Source: Pseudomonas sp. Irchel 3E13 | GTDB lineage: Bacteria > Pseudomonadota > Gammaproteobacteria > Pseudomonadales > Pseudomonadaceae | Length of the DNA stretch: 64,000 bases | NCBI RefSeq assembly: GCF_900187455.1 | Contig: NZ_FYDX01000018.1 | Coordinates: forward strand, 62,001-126,000 | Direction: 5' to 3' | In this document: in pieces, positions 9,414-17,759 of the stretch | Layout: every line of letters begins with the position of its first letter | Position numbering within the stretch: position 1 is the stretch's first letter | Position numbers and translations under genes: made by a program | Notes under the pieces: generated by a model | Database searches by the model: none | The model's input: only the letters and a program-made list of their open reading frames with translations | Told to the model about the DNA's origin: nothing

Positions 9414-11267
9414 TCACTGCTCCCCGTTCGCGGATGCCGCATCACTCGGCGGTGTGACCGGGATGGCCGGCTTCACCTCTGGCTTGATCCACCAGGTCGT
9501 GATGCCGATATCGTACTTGGGCGGCGTTTCCGGGTGGCCGATGTGGTTCCAGTAGGCCACGCGCCAGGTCTTGATGTGCCAGTTGGGGACAACGTAGAAG
9601 CCCCACAGCAGCACGCGATCAAGGGCGCGGGTGTGGGCCACCAGGCTCTGCCGCGAGTCGGCGTTGATCAGCGATTCCACCAGGCTGTCGACGGCCGGGT
9701 CCTTGAGCCCCATGAAGTTGCGGCTGCCGGGGTTGTCGGCGCTGCTGCTCTGCCAGAACTCACGCTGTTCGTTGCCCGGCGAGTTGGACTGCGGGAAGCC
9801 GCCGACGATCATGTCGAAGTCCCGCGAGCGCAGGCGGTTGATGTATTCCGCGACGTCGACCCGGCGGATGTTCAGGGTGATGCCGAGGTCGGCGAGATTG
9901 CGTTTGTAGGGCAGCAGGATCCGTTCGAACTCGGTCTGCGCCAACAGGAATTCGATGGTCAGCGGCTTGCCCTGGGCATCGACCATCTTGTCGTTCTCGA
10001 TACGCCAGCCGGCCTCCTGCAGCAGCTTGTAGGCCTGGCGCTGCTGTTCGCGGATCATCCCACTGCCGTCGGTTACCGGGTTTTTGAAGGCTTCGCTGAA
10101 CACCTGTTCGGGGACTTTCCCACGCAACGGCTCAAGGATTTTCAGCTCTTCCGGGCCCGGCAGGCCGCTGGCGGCCATTTCGGAGTTCTCGAAGTAGCTG
10201 CCGGTGCGGGTGTAGGCGCCGTTGAACAGTTGCTTGTTGGTCCACTCGAAGTCGAGCAGCAGGCTCAGTGCCTGACGAACCCGCACATCCTGGAATACCG
10301 GGCGGCGCAGGTTGAAGACGAAGCCTTGCATGCCGGTCGGAGTGCCGTTGAGGATTTCTTCGCGGATCAGGCGTTTTTCCCGCACCGCCGGAATGTTGTA
10401 GGCGGTGGCCCAGTTCTTCGCGCTGGTTTCGAACCAGTAGTCGAACTGGCCGGCCTTGAGCGCTTCGAGGGCGACGGTGTTGTCGCGGAAGTAGTCGACG
10501 GTGATGGTGTCGAAATTGTAGAAGCCGCGGTTGATGGGCAGGTCCTTGCCCCAGTAGTCCTTGTCGCGCACAAGGCGGATCGTGCGGCCGGCTTTTACGT
10601 CGGCGACACGGTACGGACCGCTGCCGACCGGGACTTCCAGGCCGCTCTTGGTGAAGTCACGGCCTTCCCACCAGTGTTTCGGCAGGACGGGCAGTTGGCC
10701 GAGGATCAGCGGCAGCTCGCGGTTGTTGCTGTGCTTGAACTTGAACAGCACCCGCAGCGGGTCTTCGGCGACGACTTCGGCCACGTCGGCGTAATAGCCG
10801 CGATACATGGGGGCGCCGTTCTTGATCAGGGTGTTGAAGGTGAACACGACATCTTCCGCGCGGATCGGCTTGCCGTCGTGAAAGCGCGCTTCGGGGCGCA
10901 GGTAGAAGCGTACCCAACTGTTGTCCGGGGCTTTCTCGATCTGTCGTGCGACCAGTCCGTATTCGGTGAAGGGTTCGTCGAGGCTGGCGCGGGCGAGGGT
11001 GTCGTAGATCAGCTCGATGTTGTCTGCCGGGACGCCCTTGCTGATGAACGGATTGAGGCTGTCGAAGCCGCCAAAGCCGTTCTGGCGGAACGTGCCGCCT
11101 TTGGGTGCGTCGGGGTTTACGTAGTCGAAATGCTTGAAGTTGGCCGGGTACTTCGGCGCTTCGTTGTACAGGGTCACGGCGTGCTGCGGCGCGGCCAGGG
11201 TCGACAGGCTCAGGCTGGCCAGCAGCAGGCCGCCGAGCAACTGGCGCAGACGAGGCATTGGCATCAT
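9414..11267 (-). CDS. yejA: Periplasmic peptide-binding protein of the Yej importer (copy 2)
   Basis: Extracellular solute-binding protein family 5, 617 residues, delivering peptides to YejBEF. Signal peptide: MMPMPRLRQLLGGLLLAS through LAAP. Family features include NPDAPKGGTFRQ, the ARFHDGKPI segment and the C-terminal VVPNWHIKTWRVAYWNH. The start ATG 11267 overlaps the stop of the upstream paralogue as ATGA, implying translational coupling, and has GGAG upstream. The preceding gene is a related but clearly diverged binding protein, so the importer may have two substrate ranges. Confidence 0.9.
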   Translation of the reverse strand: MMPMPRLRQLLGGLLLASLSLSTLAAPQHAVTLYNEAPKYPANFKHFDYVNPDAPKGGTFRQNGFGGFDSLNPFISKGVPADNIELIYDTLARASLDEPFTEYGLVARQIEKAPDNSWVRFYLRPEARFHDGKPIRAEDVVFTFNTLIKNGAPMYRGYYADVAEVVAEDPLRVLFKFKHSNNRELPLILGQLPVLPKHWWEGRDFTKSGLEVPVGSGPYRVADVKAGRTIRLVRDKDYWGKDLPINRGFYNFDTITVDYFRDNTVALEALKAGQFDYWFETSAKNWATAYNIPAVREKRLIREEILNGTPTGMQGFVFNLRRPVFQDVRVRQALSLLLDFEWTNKQLFNGAYTRTGSYFENSEMAASGLPGPEELKILEPLRGKVPEQVFSEAFKNPVTDGSGMIREQQRQAYKLLQEAGWRIENDKMVDAQGKPLTIEFLLAQTEFERILLPYKRNLADLGITLNIRRVDVAEYINRLRSRDFDMIVGGFPQSNSPGNEQREFWQSSSADNPGSRNFMGLKDPAVDSLVESLINADSRQSLVAHTRALDRVLLWGFYVVPNWHIKTWRVAYWNHIGHPETPPKYDIGITTWWIKPEVKPAIPVTPPSDAASANGEQ

Positions 11268-13093
11268 TGGGCGTTCTCCGAAGGCGTGAGCCACCAACTA
11301 TTCAGCCCGAGGGTGTAGGGCGGCGTGGCGACGAAGGCGAACCGGTTGCGGTAGGCCAGGCGGTGATAGTCGAGGTACCAGTTGGGAATCATGTAGTGCT
11401 GCCAGAGCAGTACGCGGTCCAGGGCGCGGGCGGCGGCCACCTGGTCATCGCGGCTCTGGGCGGCGAGCAGGGCTTCGAGCAGGTGGTCGACCACCGGGCT
11501 GCTCACGCCAGCGTAGTTCTTGCTGCCTTTGGTCGTCGCCTGGCTGGAGTGAAAGTACTGCCACTGTTCCAGGCCCGGGCTGAGGGTCTGGGTCAGGGTC
11601 ATCAGGATCATGTCGAAGTCGAACTGATCCAGTCGCTGTTTGTACTGGGCGCGGTCGACCGTGCGCAGGCGTGCGTCGATGCCGATGCTGGCGAGGTTTT
11701 CCACGTAGGGCTGGAGGATGCGTTCCAGGTTCGGGTTGACCAGCAGGATTTCAATTTTCAGTGGTTGGCCGTTGCTGTTGAGCAGGCGCTGCCCGGACAG
11801 CTTCCAGCCCGCCTGGCCGAGTAGCTCCAGGGCCTGGCGCAGGTTGTCGCGGCCGATGCCTCGGCCGTCGGTGCGGCTGACGCTGTAGGGTTGGGTCAGC
11901 AGTGCGGCGGGAAGCTGGTCGCGGTAGGGCGCCAGCAGCAGCCACTCCTTGCCCACAGGCAGGCCTTCGGCGCTGAATTCGCTGTTGGGGTAGAAGCTGG
12001 TGGCGCGTCGATAGGCGTTGCTGAACAGCGCGCGGTTGGTCCATTCGAAATCCAGCATCAGGCCCAGCGCCTGGCGCACGCGGCGGTCGGCGAAGGCGGC
12101 GCGGCGGCTGTTCATGAACAGGCCTTGGGTCTGGGTCGGGATCTGGTGCTTGATCTGCGCCTGGATGACCTCGCCACGGCGCACGGCCGGGAAGTTGTAA
12201 CCGTTGGCCCAGTTTTTCGCCTGGTGCTCGATGTAGATATCGAATTCGCCGGCCTTGAAGGCTTCGAAGGCCACATCGCTATCGCGGTAGAACTCGTACT
12301 CCACGCGGTCGAAGTTGTACTTGCCGCGGTTGACGGCGAGGTCCTTGCCCCACCAGTCCTTGGCCCGCTCGAACACCAGGCGTCGCCCCGGCTGCACCTG
12401 GGTGATGCGATAGGGGCCGCTGCCCAGCGGCGGCTCGAAGGTAGTGGCCTTGAAGTCGCGGCCGTTCCAATAGTGCTGGGCGAGCACCGGCATCTCGCCC
12501 AGGCGCAGGATCAGCAAGGGGTTGCCGGCGCGCTTGAAGACGAAGCGAATGCGCTGCGGGTTGAGAATGTCGACCCGCTGCACTTCCTGAAGGTTGGTGC
12601 GGTAGATCGGGTGACCGTCCTTGAGCAGGGTGCGGTAGGAGAACGCGACGTCCGCCGCGGTGATGGGGCTGCCATCGTGAAAACGGGCTTCGGGGCGCAG
12701 GTTGAACACCACCCAACTGCGGTCCTCGCTGTACTCCACCGAGCGGGCGATCAGGCCGTAGCTGGACGTCGCCTCATCGCCGGAGGGGTCGTACTGGCCG
12801 GTGCCGACCATAAGGGTTTCGTTGAGCTCACTGACCCCGTACTGCAGGAAGTTCGGCGTGGTTACCGGACTGCTGCCCTTGAAGGTGTAGGGGTTGAGGG
12901 TATCGAAGGTGCCGAATGCCATGGCCCGCAAGGTGCCTCCCTTGGGAGCTTGCGGGTTGACCCAGTCGAAGTGGGTGAATCTGGCAGGGTACTTGAGCGT
13001 GCCGAACTGGGCGTAACCGTGACTTTCGGTGATGGTCGCGCCCGCGGGAAAGCTCAAGGCCAGGCTGAGTGACAGCAGGAGGGGACGTATCAA
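11264..13093 (-). CDS. yejA: Periplasmic peptide-binding protein of the Yej importer (copy 1)
   Basis: First gene of the yej operon, 609 residues, solute-binding protein family 5. Signal peptide IRPLLLSLSLALSFPAGA. It shares NPQAPKGGTLRAMAFG, EARFHDGSPI and MIPNWYLDYHRLAYRN with the next gene but is only moderately similar overall. The likely start is TTG at 13093, since no ATG in frame gives a signal peptide; I see no good Shine-Dalgarno, so the start is less certain. A hairpin at 13183-13208 separates it from mltD upstream. Confidence 0.88.
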   Translation of the reverse strand: MIRPLLLSLSLALSFPAGATITESHGYAQFGTLKYPARFTHFDWVNPQAPKGGTLRAMAFGTFDTLNPYTFKGSSPVTTPNFLQYGVSELNETLMVGTGQYDPSGDEATSSYGLIARSVEYSEDRSWVVFNLRPEARFHDGSPITAADVAFSYRTLLKDGHPIYRTNLQEVQRVDILNPQRIRFVFKRAGNPLLILRLGEMPVLAQHYWNGRDFKATTFEPPLGSGPYRITQVQPGRRLVFERAKDWWGKDLAVNRGKYNFDRVEYEFYRDSDVAFEAFKAGEFDIYIEHQAKNWANGYNFPAVRRGEVIQAQIKHQIPTQTQGLFMNSRRAAFADRRVRQALGLMLDFEWTNRALFSNAYRRATSFYPNSEFSAEGLPVGKEWLLLAPYRDQLPAALLTQPYSVSRTDGRGIGRDNLRQALELLGQAGWKLSGQRLLNSNGQPLKIEILLVNPNLERILQPYVENLASIGIDARLRTVDRAQYKQRLDQFDFDMILMTLTQTLSPGLEQWQYFHSSQATTKGSKNYAGVSSPVVDHLLEALLAAQSRDDQVAAARALDRVLLWQHYMIPNWYLDYHRLAYRNRFAFVATPPYTLGLNSWWLTPSENAQ

Positions 13094-13182
13094 GTCGGCG
13101 ATCCGATCCAGGCGGCTTGGGCTTTATTGTCCCTACAGTAACAGCTTGTATCAGCAGGAAAAAGGGCGCATCCCCAGACGTC

Positions 13183-13208
13183 AACGCACCGCTCCATGGC
13201 GGTGCGTT
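13183..13208 (-). terminator. Hairpin after mltD, probable terminator
   Basis: Perfect 10-bp stem AACGCACCGC / GCGGTGCGTT with a six-base loop, five bases beyond the mltD stop. There is no T tract immediately after the stem on the minus strand, though GCCCTTTTTCC follows 20 bp on, so it may be a processing or pausing hairpin. Confidence 0.55.
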
Positions 13209-13212
13209 CCAC

Positions 13213-14643
13213 TTAATGAGGCAGATAGACAGTGAGGGTCTGGCCGGGCTTCAGCGCCTGGCCGCTGCGCGGGTTCCAACGCTTGAGGTGCTGCATTTCC
13301 ACGTTGAAGCGTTTGGCGACCAGATACAGCGAGTCACCCTTGCGAACCTTGTACTGGGTTGCGCGTTTTTTCGCATCAGCGGCGGAGAGTGAGGCGACCG
13401 TGGTGGCGGGCTGAACGCTTTGCATGACCAGGGTCTGGCCGGGCTTGAGGCGGTTGCCGCTGAGCTTGTTCCAGCGCTGCAGGTCGTTGACGCTGACGCG
13501 GTTGGCCTTGGCGATGCTGCCCAGGCTGTCGCCGCGCTTGACCCGGTAGCGGGTGCTGCGGGCCGGTGCCGAGGCTTCCGCCAGGGCGGCTTCGAACACT
13601 GCGGATTTCGGCCGCAGGGTGAGCAGTTCTTCGGGTCTCATGTTCGACAGGCTGGTGGTGAGCAACTGCGCCTTGGCAGTGGGCACCAGCAGTTGCTGCG
13701 GACCGTCCACGGTCATGCGCTTCTTGAAGGCCGGGTTGAGCTGGAACAGTTCGTCTTCGTCGATCTCGGCCAGGGCCGCGACCCGGGACAGGTCAACACG
13801 GTCCTTGATCGCGACGGCTTCGAAATAGGGTTCGTTGGCGATCGGGTTGAGGTTCACTCCGTAGGCCTGCGGGGTCAGGACCACTTGCGACAGGGCCAGC
13901 AGCTTGGGCACGTAGTCGCGGGTTTCCTGAGGCAGGGGCAGGTTCCAGTAGTCGGTGGGCAGGCCGAGGCGCTCGTTGCGCTCGATGGCCCGGCTGACGG
14001 TGCCTTCACCCGCGTTGTAGGCCGCCAGAGCCAGCAGCCAGTCACCGTTGAACATGTCGTGCAGGCGGCCCAGGTAGTCGAGGGCGGCGTTGGTCGACGC
14101 GGTGATGTCGCGACGGCCGTCGTAGAAGTTGGTTTGACGCAGGTTGTAGTGGCGGCCGGTGGACGGGATGAACTGCCACAGCCCGACGGCGTGGGCGCGA
14201 GAGTAGGCCATGGGGTTGTAGGCGCTCTCGATGGCCGGCAGCAGTGCCAGTTCCAGCGGCATGTCGCGCTCTTCGAGGCGTTCGACGATGTAGTGGATGT
14301 ACAGGCTGCCGCGATCACCCGCGGTTTCGAGGAAGGTCGGGTTGCTGGCGAACCACAGGCGCTGCTGCTCGATACGCGGGTTGACGTTGATGTCGTCCTG
14401 CAACTGGAAGCCCTGGCGAATGCGCTCCCAGACGTCCTGCGGCGCCTGCTCGACCGGCTTGGCCTGGACGAACACAGGCTTCTGCTTGATACGAGGCTGG
14501 ACGTGCATGCGAACGCTTTCGGCGTCGCCCATTTGACTGGTGCTCTGGCAGCCCACGAGAGTGGCTGACAGGCCGAGCGCGATGGCCTGTGCCAGGCGCG
14601 TCAGGGCGACGGATTTGAAGGTTCTGCGGCAAGTGGACGACAT
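13213..14643 (-). CDS. mltD: Membrane-bound lytic murein transglycosylase D
   Basis: Outer-membrane lipoprotein of 476 residues that cleaves peptidoglycan glycan strands with 1,6-anhydro product formation. Lipobox LVGC puts the lipidated Cys at about residue 32. The SLT domain has the catalytic Glu in ESAYNPMAYS followed by GLWQFIPSTG (family 1D). Two LysM peptidoglycan-binding repeats lie at the C-terminus (YRVKRGDSLGSIAKANRVS and YKVRKGDSLYLVAKRFNV). Divergent from nothing nearby; gloB lies upstream on the same strand. Confidence 0.95.
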   Translation of the reverse strand: MSSTCRRTFKSVALTRLAQAIALGLSATLVGCQSTSQMGDAESVRMHVQPRIKQKPVFVQAKPVEQAPQDVWERIRQGFQLQDDINVNPRIEQQRLWFASNPTFLETAGDRGSLYIHYIVERLEERDMPLELALLPAIESAYNPMAYSRAHAVGLWQFIPSTGRHYNLRQTNFYDGRRDITASTNAALDYLGRLHDMFNGDWLLALAAYNAGEGTVSRAIERNERLGLPTDYWNLPLPQETRDYVPKLLALSQVVLTPQAYGVNLNPIANEPYFEAVAIKDRVDLSRVAALAEIDEDELFQLNPAFKKRMTVDGPQQLLVPTAKAQLLTTSLSNMRPEELLTLRPKSAVFEAALAEASAPARSTRYRVKRGDSLGSIAKANRVSVNDLQRWNKLSGNRLKPGQTLVMQSVQPATTVASLSAADAKKRATQYKVRKGDSLYLVAKRFNVEMQHLKRWNPRSGQALKPGQTLTVYLPH

Positions 14644-14743
14644 TGGCTGGGATAAAGTTCCGGGCGAAAATGTCGGGCGATTCTAGAAAGCGCCCCACAC
14701 TCGGTCAACCTTTCAGAACTGCACGGTCATCAAGCGGCAATCC

Positions 14744-15523
14744 TTAGAACGTATCCTTCCAGGCCCGCAAGCCAGCAAAAACAGCACTTGGCGTAGGGTT
14801 TATAGCCCCTGTCCGTTCGTCTGCTTTTTCTTTAACGGATGTTTCCCCGGTGCGTAAAAAGGGGTTGGTGAGCCTTTCCAGCGCGATGGTTGATGGCAAC
14901 GTGATGCGATTTTCCGCACGCAAGCGGGTAACTTCCTCGAATCGCTGGGCAACATGCGGGTTTTCCGGCTCAACGGCGCGAGCGAAGCGCAGGTTGCTCA
15001 AGGTGTATTCATGAGCGCAGAAGACGAGGGTCGCCTCAGGCAGCGCCGCCAGCCGTTGCAGCGAGCCGTGCATTTGCACCGGCGTGCCTTCGAACATCCG
15101 GCCGCAGCCGGCGGCGAATAGCGTGTCGCCGCTGAACAGAAGGGGCGTTGGCGTGCGCTCGGTGAAATAGGCAATGTGTCCGAGGGTGTGGCCGGGTACC
15201 GCGAATACCTGGAAGTCCACGCCCAGCACCTGGACCTCGGCATTGTCCTCCAGGGCCACGTCGCGGGCCGGGATCTGCTCGTGGGCCGGGCCGCAGACCC
15301 GCGCGCCAGTGGCGGCCTTCAGCGCTTCGACACCGCCGACATGGTCATGGTGATGGTGGGTGATGAGGATGTCCTCGAGGCGCCAGTCCGGGTGGTTTTC
15401 CAGCCAGGCCAGCACGGGTGCCGCGTCGCCCGGGTCGACCACCGCGCAGCGACGACTGGCGGGATCCTGCAACAACCAGATGTAGTTGTCGCTGAAAGCG
15501 GGCAAGGCTTCTATCTGTATCAT
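14744..15523 (-). CDS. gloB: Hydroxyacylglutathione hydrolase (glyoxalase II)
   Basis: Hydrolyses S-lactoylglutathione to lactate and glutathione, the second step of methylglyoxal detoxification. 259 residues, metallo-beta-lactamase fold with the binuclear metal site THHHHDHVGG near residue 50, the second-site His in VPGHTLGHIAY, and FSGDTLFAAGCGRMFEG with the bridging Asp. The C-terminal HAGH domain is present. I start at MIQIEALPAFSDNYIW (ATG 15523). It is divergent from the methyltransferase gene at 15603, sharing an 80-bp promoter region. Confidence 0.95.
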   Translation of the reverse strand: MIQIEALPAFSDNYIWLLQDPASRRCAVVDPGDAAPVLAWLENHPDWRLEDILITHHHHDHVGGVEALKAATGARVCGPAHEQIPARDVALEDNAEVQVLGVDFQVFAVPGHTLGHIAYFTERTPTPLLFSGDTLFAAGCGRMFEGTPVQMHGSLQRLAALPEATLVFCAHEYTLSNLRFARAVEPENPHVAQRFEEVTRLRAENRITLPSTIALERLTNPFLRTGETSVKEKADERTGAINPTPSAVFAGLRAWKDTF

Positions 15524-15602
15524 CGAGCGATTCGCCAAACGTGGGACAAGGGTGCATCTTAGTAGCTATGTGCTCTGTCGAGAACCTTCCAGGGAGATTG
15601 CA

Positions 15603-16385
15603 ATGACCGATCAAGCCTTCGCCCAGGCCGATCCGGAGTGGCTCGAACTGATCAGCCAAGCCCGTGACTGGTTCGCCGGGCCCTTGGGACAACTGATGCT
15701 CAAGGAGGAGCAACGTCTGCTGGAGGAAGAACTGGGGCGCTATTTCGGTGGCTACCTGGTGCATTACGGGCCCAGTGCCGAGCCGCCGCCGACTGCGCCG
15801 CAGGTGCAGCGTAATGTCCGTCTCGGCGCGCCGTTGCCCGGAGTGGAGATCGTCTGTGAGGAGCAGGCCTGGCCGCTCAGCGAGCATGCCGCCGATGTTG
15901 TCGTGTTGCAGCACGGGCTGGATTTCTGTCTGTCGCCCCACGGCCTGCTGCGTGAAGCGGCGAGCAGCGTGCGTCCTGGCGGTCACTTGCTGATCGTCGG
16001 GATCAATCCCTGGAGCAGTTGGGGCATGCGCCGGGTGTTCGCTCATGATGCGTTACGCAAGGCGCGCTGCATCTCGCCTTCGCGGGTCGGCGACTGGCTT
16101 AACCTGCTGGGTTTCGCGCTGGAGAAACGCCGTTTCGGGTGCTATCGTCCGCCGCTTGCTTCGCCGGCCTGGCAAACCCGGTTGGCGGGGTGGGAACGCG
16201 TTGCCGGGCGCTGGCAGAGTGCCGGTGGCGGGGTCTATCTGCTCGTGGCGCGCAAGATGGTGGTCGGCCTGCGGCCCCTGCGCCAGGCGCGTCGCGAACC
16301 GATGGGCAAGCTGCTGCCGCTGCCGCTGGCCAAGGTCAACCGCCAGTCTCCCCACCCCGAAGGCAGAACCTTCAACGATGAATAA
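15603..16385 (+). CDS. SAM-dependent methyltransferase, class I-like
   Basis: 260 residues, cytoplasmic. The middle matches the Methyltransf_11 region: ADVVVLQHGLDF as the acidic/strand region and RPGGHLLIVGINPWSSWG as the post-motif strand. The glycine-rich SAM loop is weak, so substrate and even activity are unproven. The neighbourhood gloB-methyltransferase-rnhA-dnaQ is conserved in pseudomonads. Start ATG 15603 has GGGAG upstream. rnhA begins 8 bp after the stop, so the two are likely co-transcribed. Confidence 0.8.
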   Translation: MTDQAFAQADPEWLELISQARDWFAGPLGQLMLKEEQRLLEEELGRYFGGYLVHYGPSAEPPPTAPQVQRNVRLGAPLPGVEIVCEEQAWPLSEHAADVVVLQHGLDFCLSPHGLLREAASSVRPGGHLLIVGINPWSSWGMRRVFAHDALRKARCISPSRVGDWLNLLGFALEKRRFGCYRPPLASPAWQTRLAGWERVAGRWQSAGGGVYLLVARKMVVGLRPLRQARREPMGKLLPLPLAKVNRQSPHPEGRTFNDE

Positions 16386-16393
16386 GGCTGTAC

Positions 16394-16840
16394 ATGAGCG
16401 ATAGCGTCGAGATCTACACCGATGGCGCCTGCAAGGGCAATCCTGGCCCTGGCGGCTGGGGCGTCCTGATGGTTTGCAAGGGCGTCGAGAAAGAGCTCTG
16501 GGGTGGCGAGCGCGACACCACCAACAACCGCATGGAGTTGATGGCGGCGATCAAGGGCCTGGAGGCATTGAATCGTGAATGCGAGGTGCGGCTGGTAACC
16601 GACTCGCAGTACGTCATGAAGGGCATCACCGAGTGGATGACCAACTGGAAGAAGCGCGGCTGGAAGACCGCCGCCAAGGAGCCGGTGAAGAACGCCGACC
16701 TCTGGAAGCTTCTCGATGAGCAGGTCAACCGGCATAAGGTCACGTGGCAATGGGTTCGCGGGCATATCGGCCATCACGGCAACGAGCGTGCCGATCAGTT
16801 GGCCAACCGCGGCGTTGACGAGGTACGCGGCGTTCGCTGA
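16394..16840 (+). CDS. rnhA: Ribonuclease HI
   Basis: Degrades the RNA strand of RNA-DNA hybrids (R-loops, primers). 148 residues, standard length. The catalytic carboxylates are seen in YTDGACKGNPGPGGWG (first Asp), NNRMELMAAI (Glu), VTDSQYVMKGI (second Asp) and HGNERADQLAN (last Asp); the basic handle region NWKKRGWKTAAKEPVKN is present. Located between the methyltransferase and dnaQ. Confidence 0.97.
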   Translation: MSDSVEIYTDGACKGNPGPGGWGVLMVCKGVEKELWGGERDTTNNRMELMAAIKGLEALNRECEVRLVTDSQYVMKGITEWMTNWKKRGWKTAAKEPVKNADLWKLLDEQVNRHKVTWQWVRGHIGHHGNERADQLANRGVDEVRGVR

Positions 16841-16925
16841 CAAGCGCCGCCGATGAATCCGGGACGCGACGGCGAAGGTGGGGTAAGATTCGCCGCTTTG
16901 AGCAACACGGCAGGAGATCACCGAC

Positions 16926-17672
16926 GTGGATTTGCAAAACAACAGGTCGGTCGTCCTCGATACCGAGACCACCGGTATGCCGGTCACCGACGGTCACCGG
17001 ATCATCGAGATCGGCTGCGTCGAACTGGTTGGCCGGCGGCTGACGGGGCGTCACTTCCACGTTTACCTGCAGGGGGACCGTGACAGCGACGAGGGCGCCA
17101 TCGGCGTCCACGGCATCACCGACGAATTCCTCAAGGACAAGCCGCGCTTCGCCGAAGTCGCCGACGAATTCTTCGAGTTCATCCAGGGTGCGCGGCTGAT
17201 CATCCACAACGCGGCGTTCGACGTTGGCTTCATCAACAACGAATTCGCCCTGCTCGGCCAGCAAGACCGCGCCGACATTTCCCAGCATTGCGAAATCCTC
17301 GACACCCTGGTGATGGCGCGTGGTCGCCACCCGGGCCAGCGCAACAGCCTCGACGCGCTTTGCAAACGCTACGGCGTCGACAACTCGGGCCGTGAACTGC
17401 ACGGCGCGTTGCTCGACTCCGAGTTGCTCGCCGATGTCTTCCTGACCATGACCGGTGGCCAGACCAGCCTTTCGCTGGCGGGCCACGATGGTGAAGGCGA
17501 GGGCGGGTCTGACCAGGGCAGCGAGATTCGCCGTTTGCCGGCCACACGCCAGGCGGGACGAATCATCCGCGCCAGCGCCGCTGAGCTGGAAGGCCACGTG
17601 GCGCGTCTTGGCGCCGTCGCTAAGTCAGCGGGCGGCCCCGCCCTCTGGCAGCAACTGGCCGAGGCCAACTGA
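16926..17672 (+). CDS. dnaQ: DNA polymerase III epsilon subunit (3'-5' proofreading exonuclease)
   Basis: Proofreading subunit of the replicase core, 248 residues. DEDDh exonuclease motifs: Exo I VLDTETTGMP, Exo II HNAAFDVGF, and Exo III with HGALLDSELLADVF (His and last Asp). The C-terminal tail beyond residue 180 would bind the alpha subunit. GTG start at 16926 with AGGAG upstream. Follows rnhA by 85 bp; the pairing rnhA-dnaQ is common in gammaproteobacteria, though usually divergent in E. coli. Confidence 0.96.
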   Translation: MDLQNNRSVVLDTETTGMPVTDGHRIIEIGCVELVGRRLTGRHFHVYLQGDRDSDEGAIGVHGITDEFLKDKPRFAEVADEFFEFIQGARLIIHNAAFDVGFINNEFALLGQQDRADISQHCEILDTLVMARGRHPGQRNSLDALCKRYGVDNSGRELHGALLDSELLADVFLTMTGGQTSLSLAGHDGEGEGGSDQGSEIRRLPATRQAGRIIRASAAELEGHVARLGAVAKSAGGPALWQQLAEAN

Positions 17673-17759
17673 GGCATTTTCCGCGCGCCATGGCGGCAAC
17701 CTTCTACCCTGAGATGAACGGCCCACGGGGCCTGTCGCAGGAAGAAGGTAGCGCCGCCC

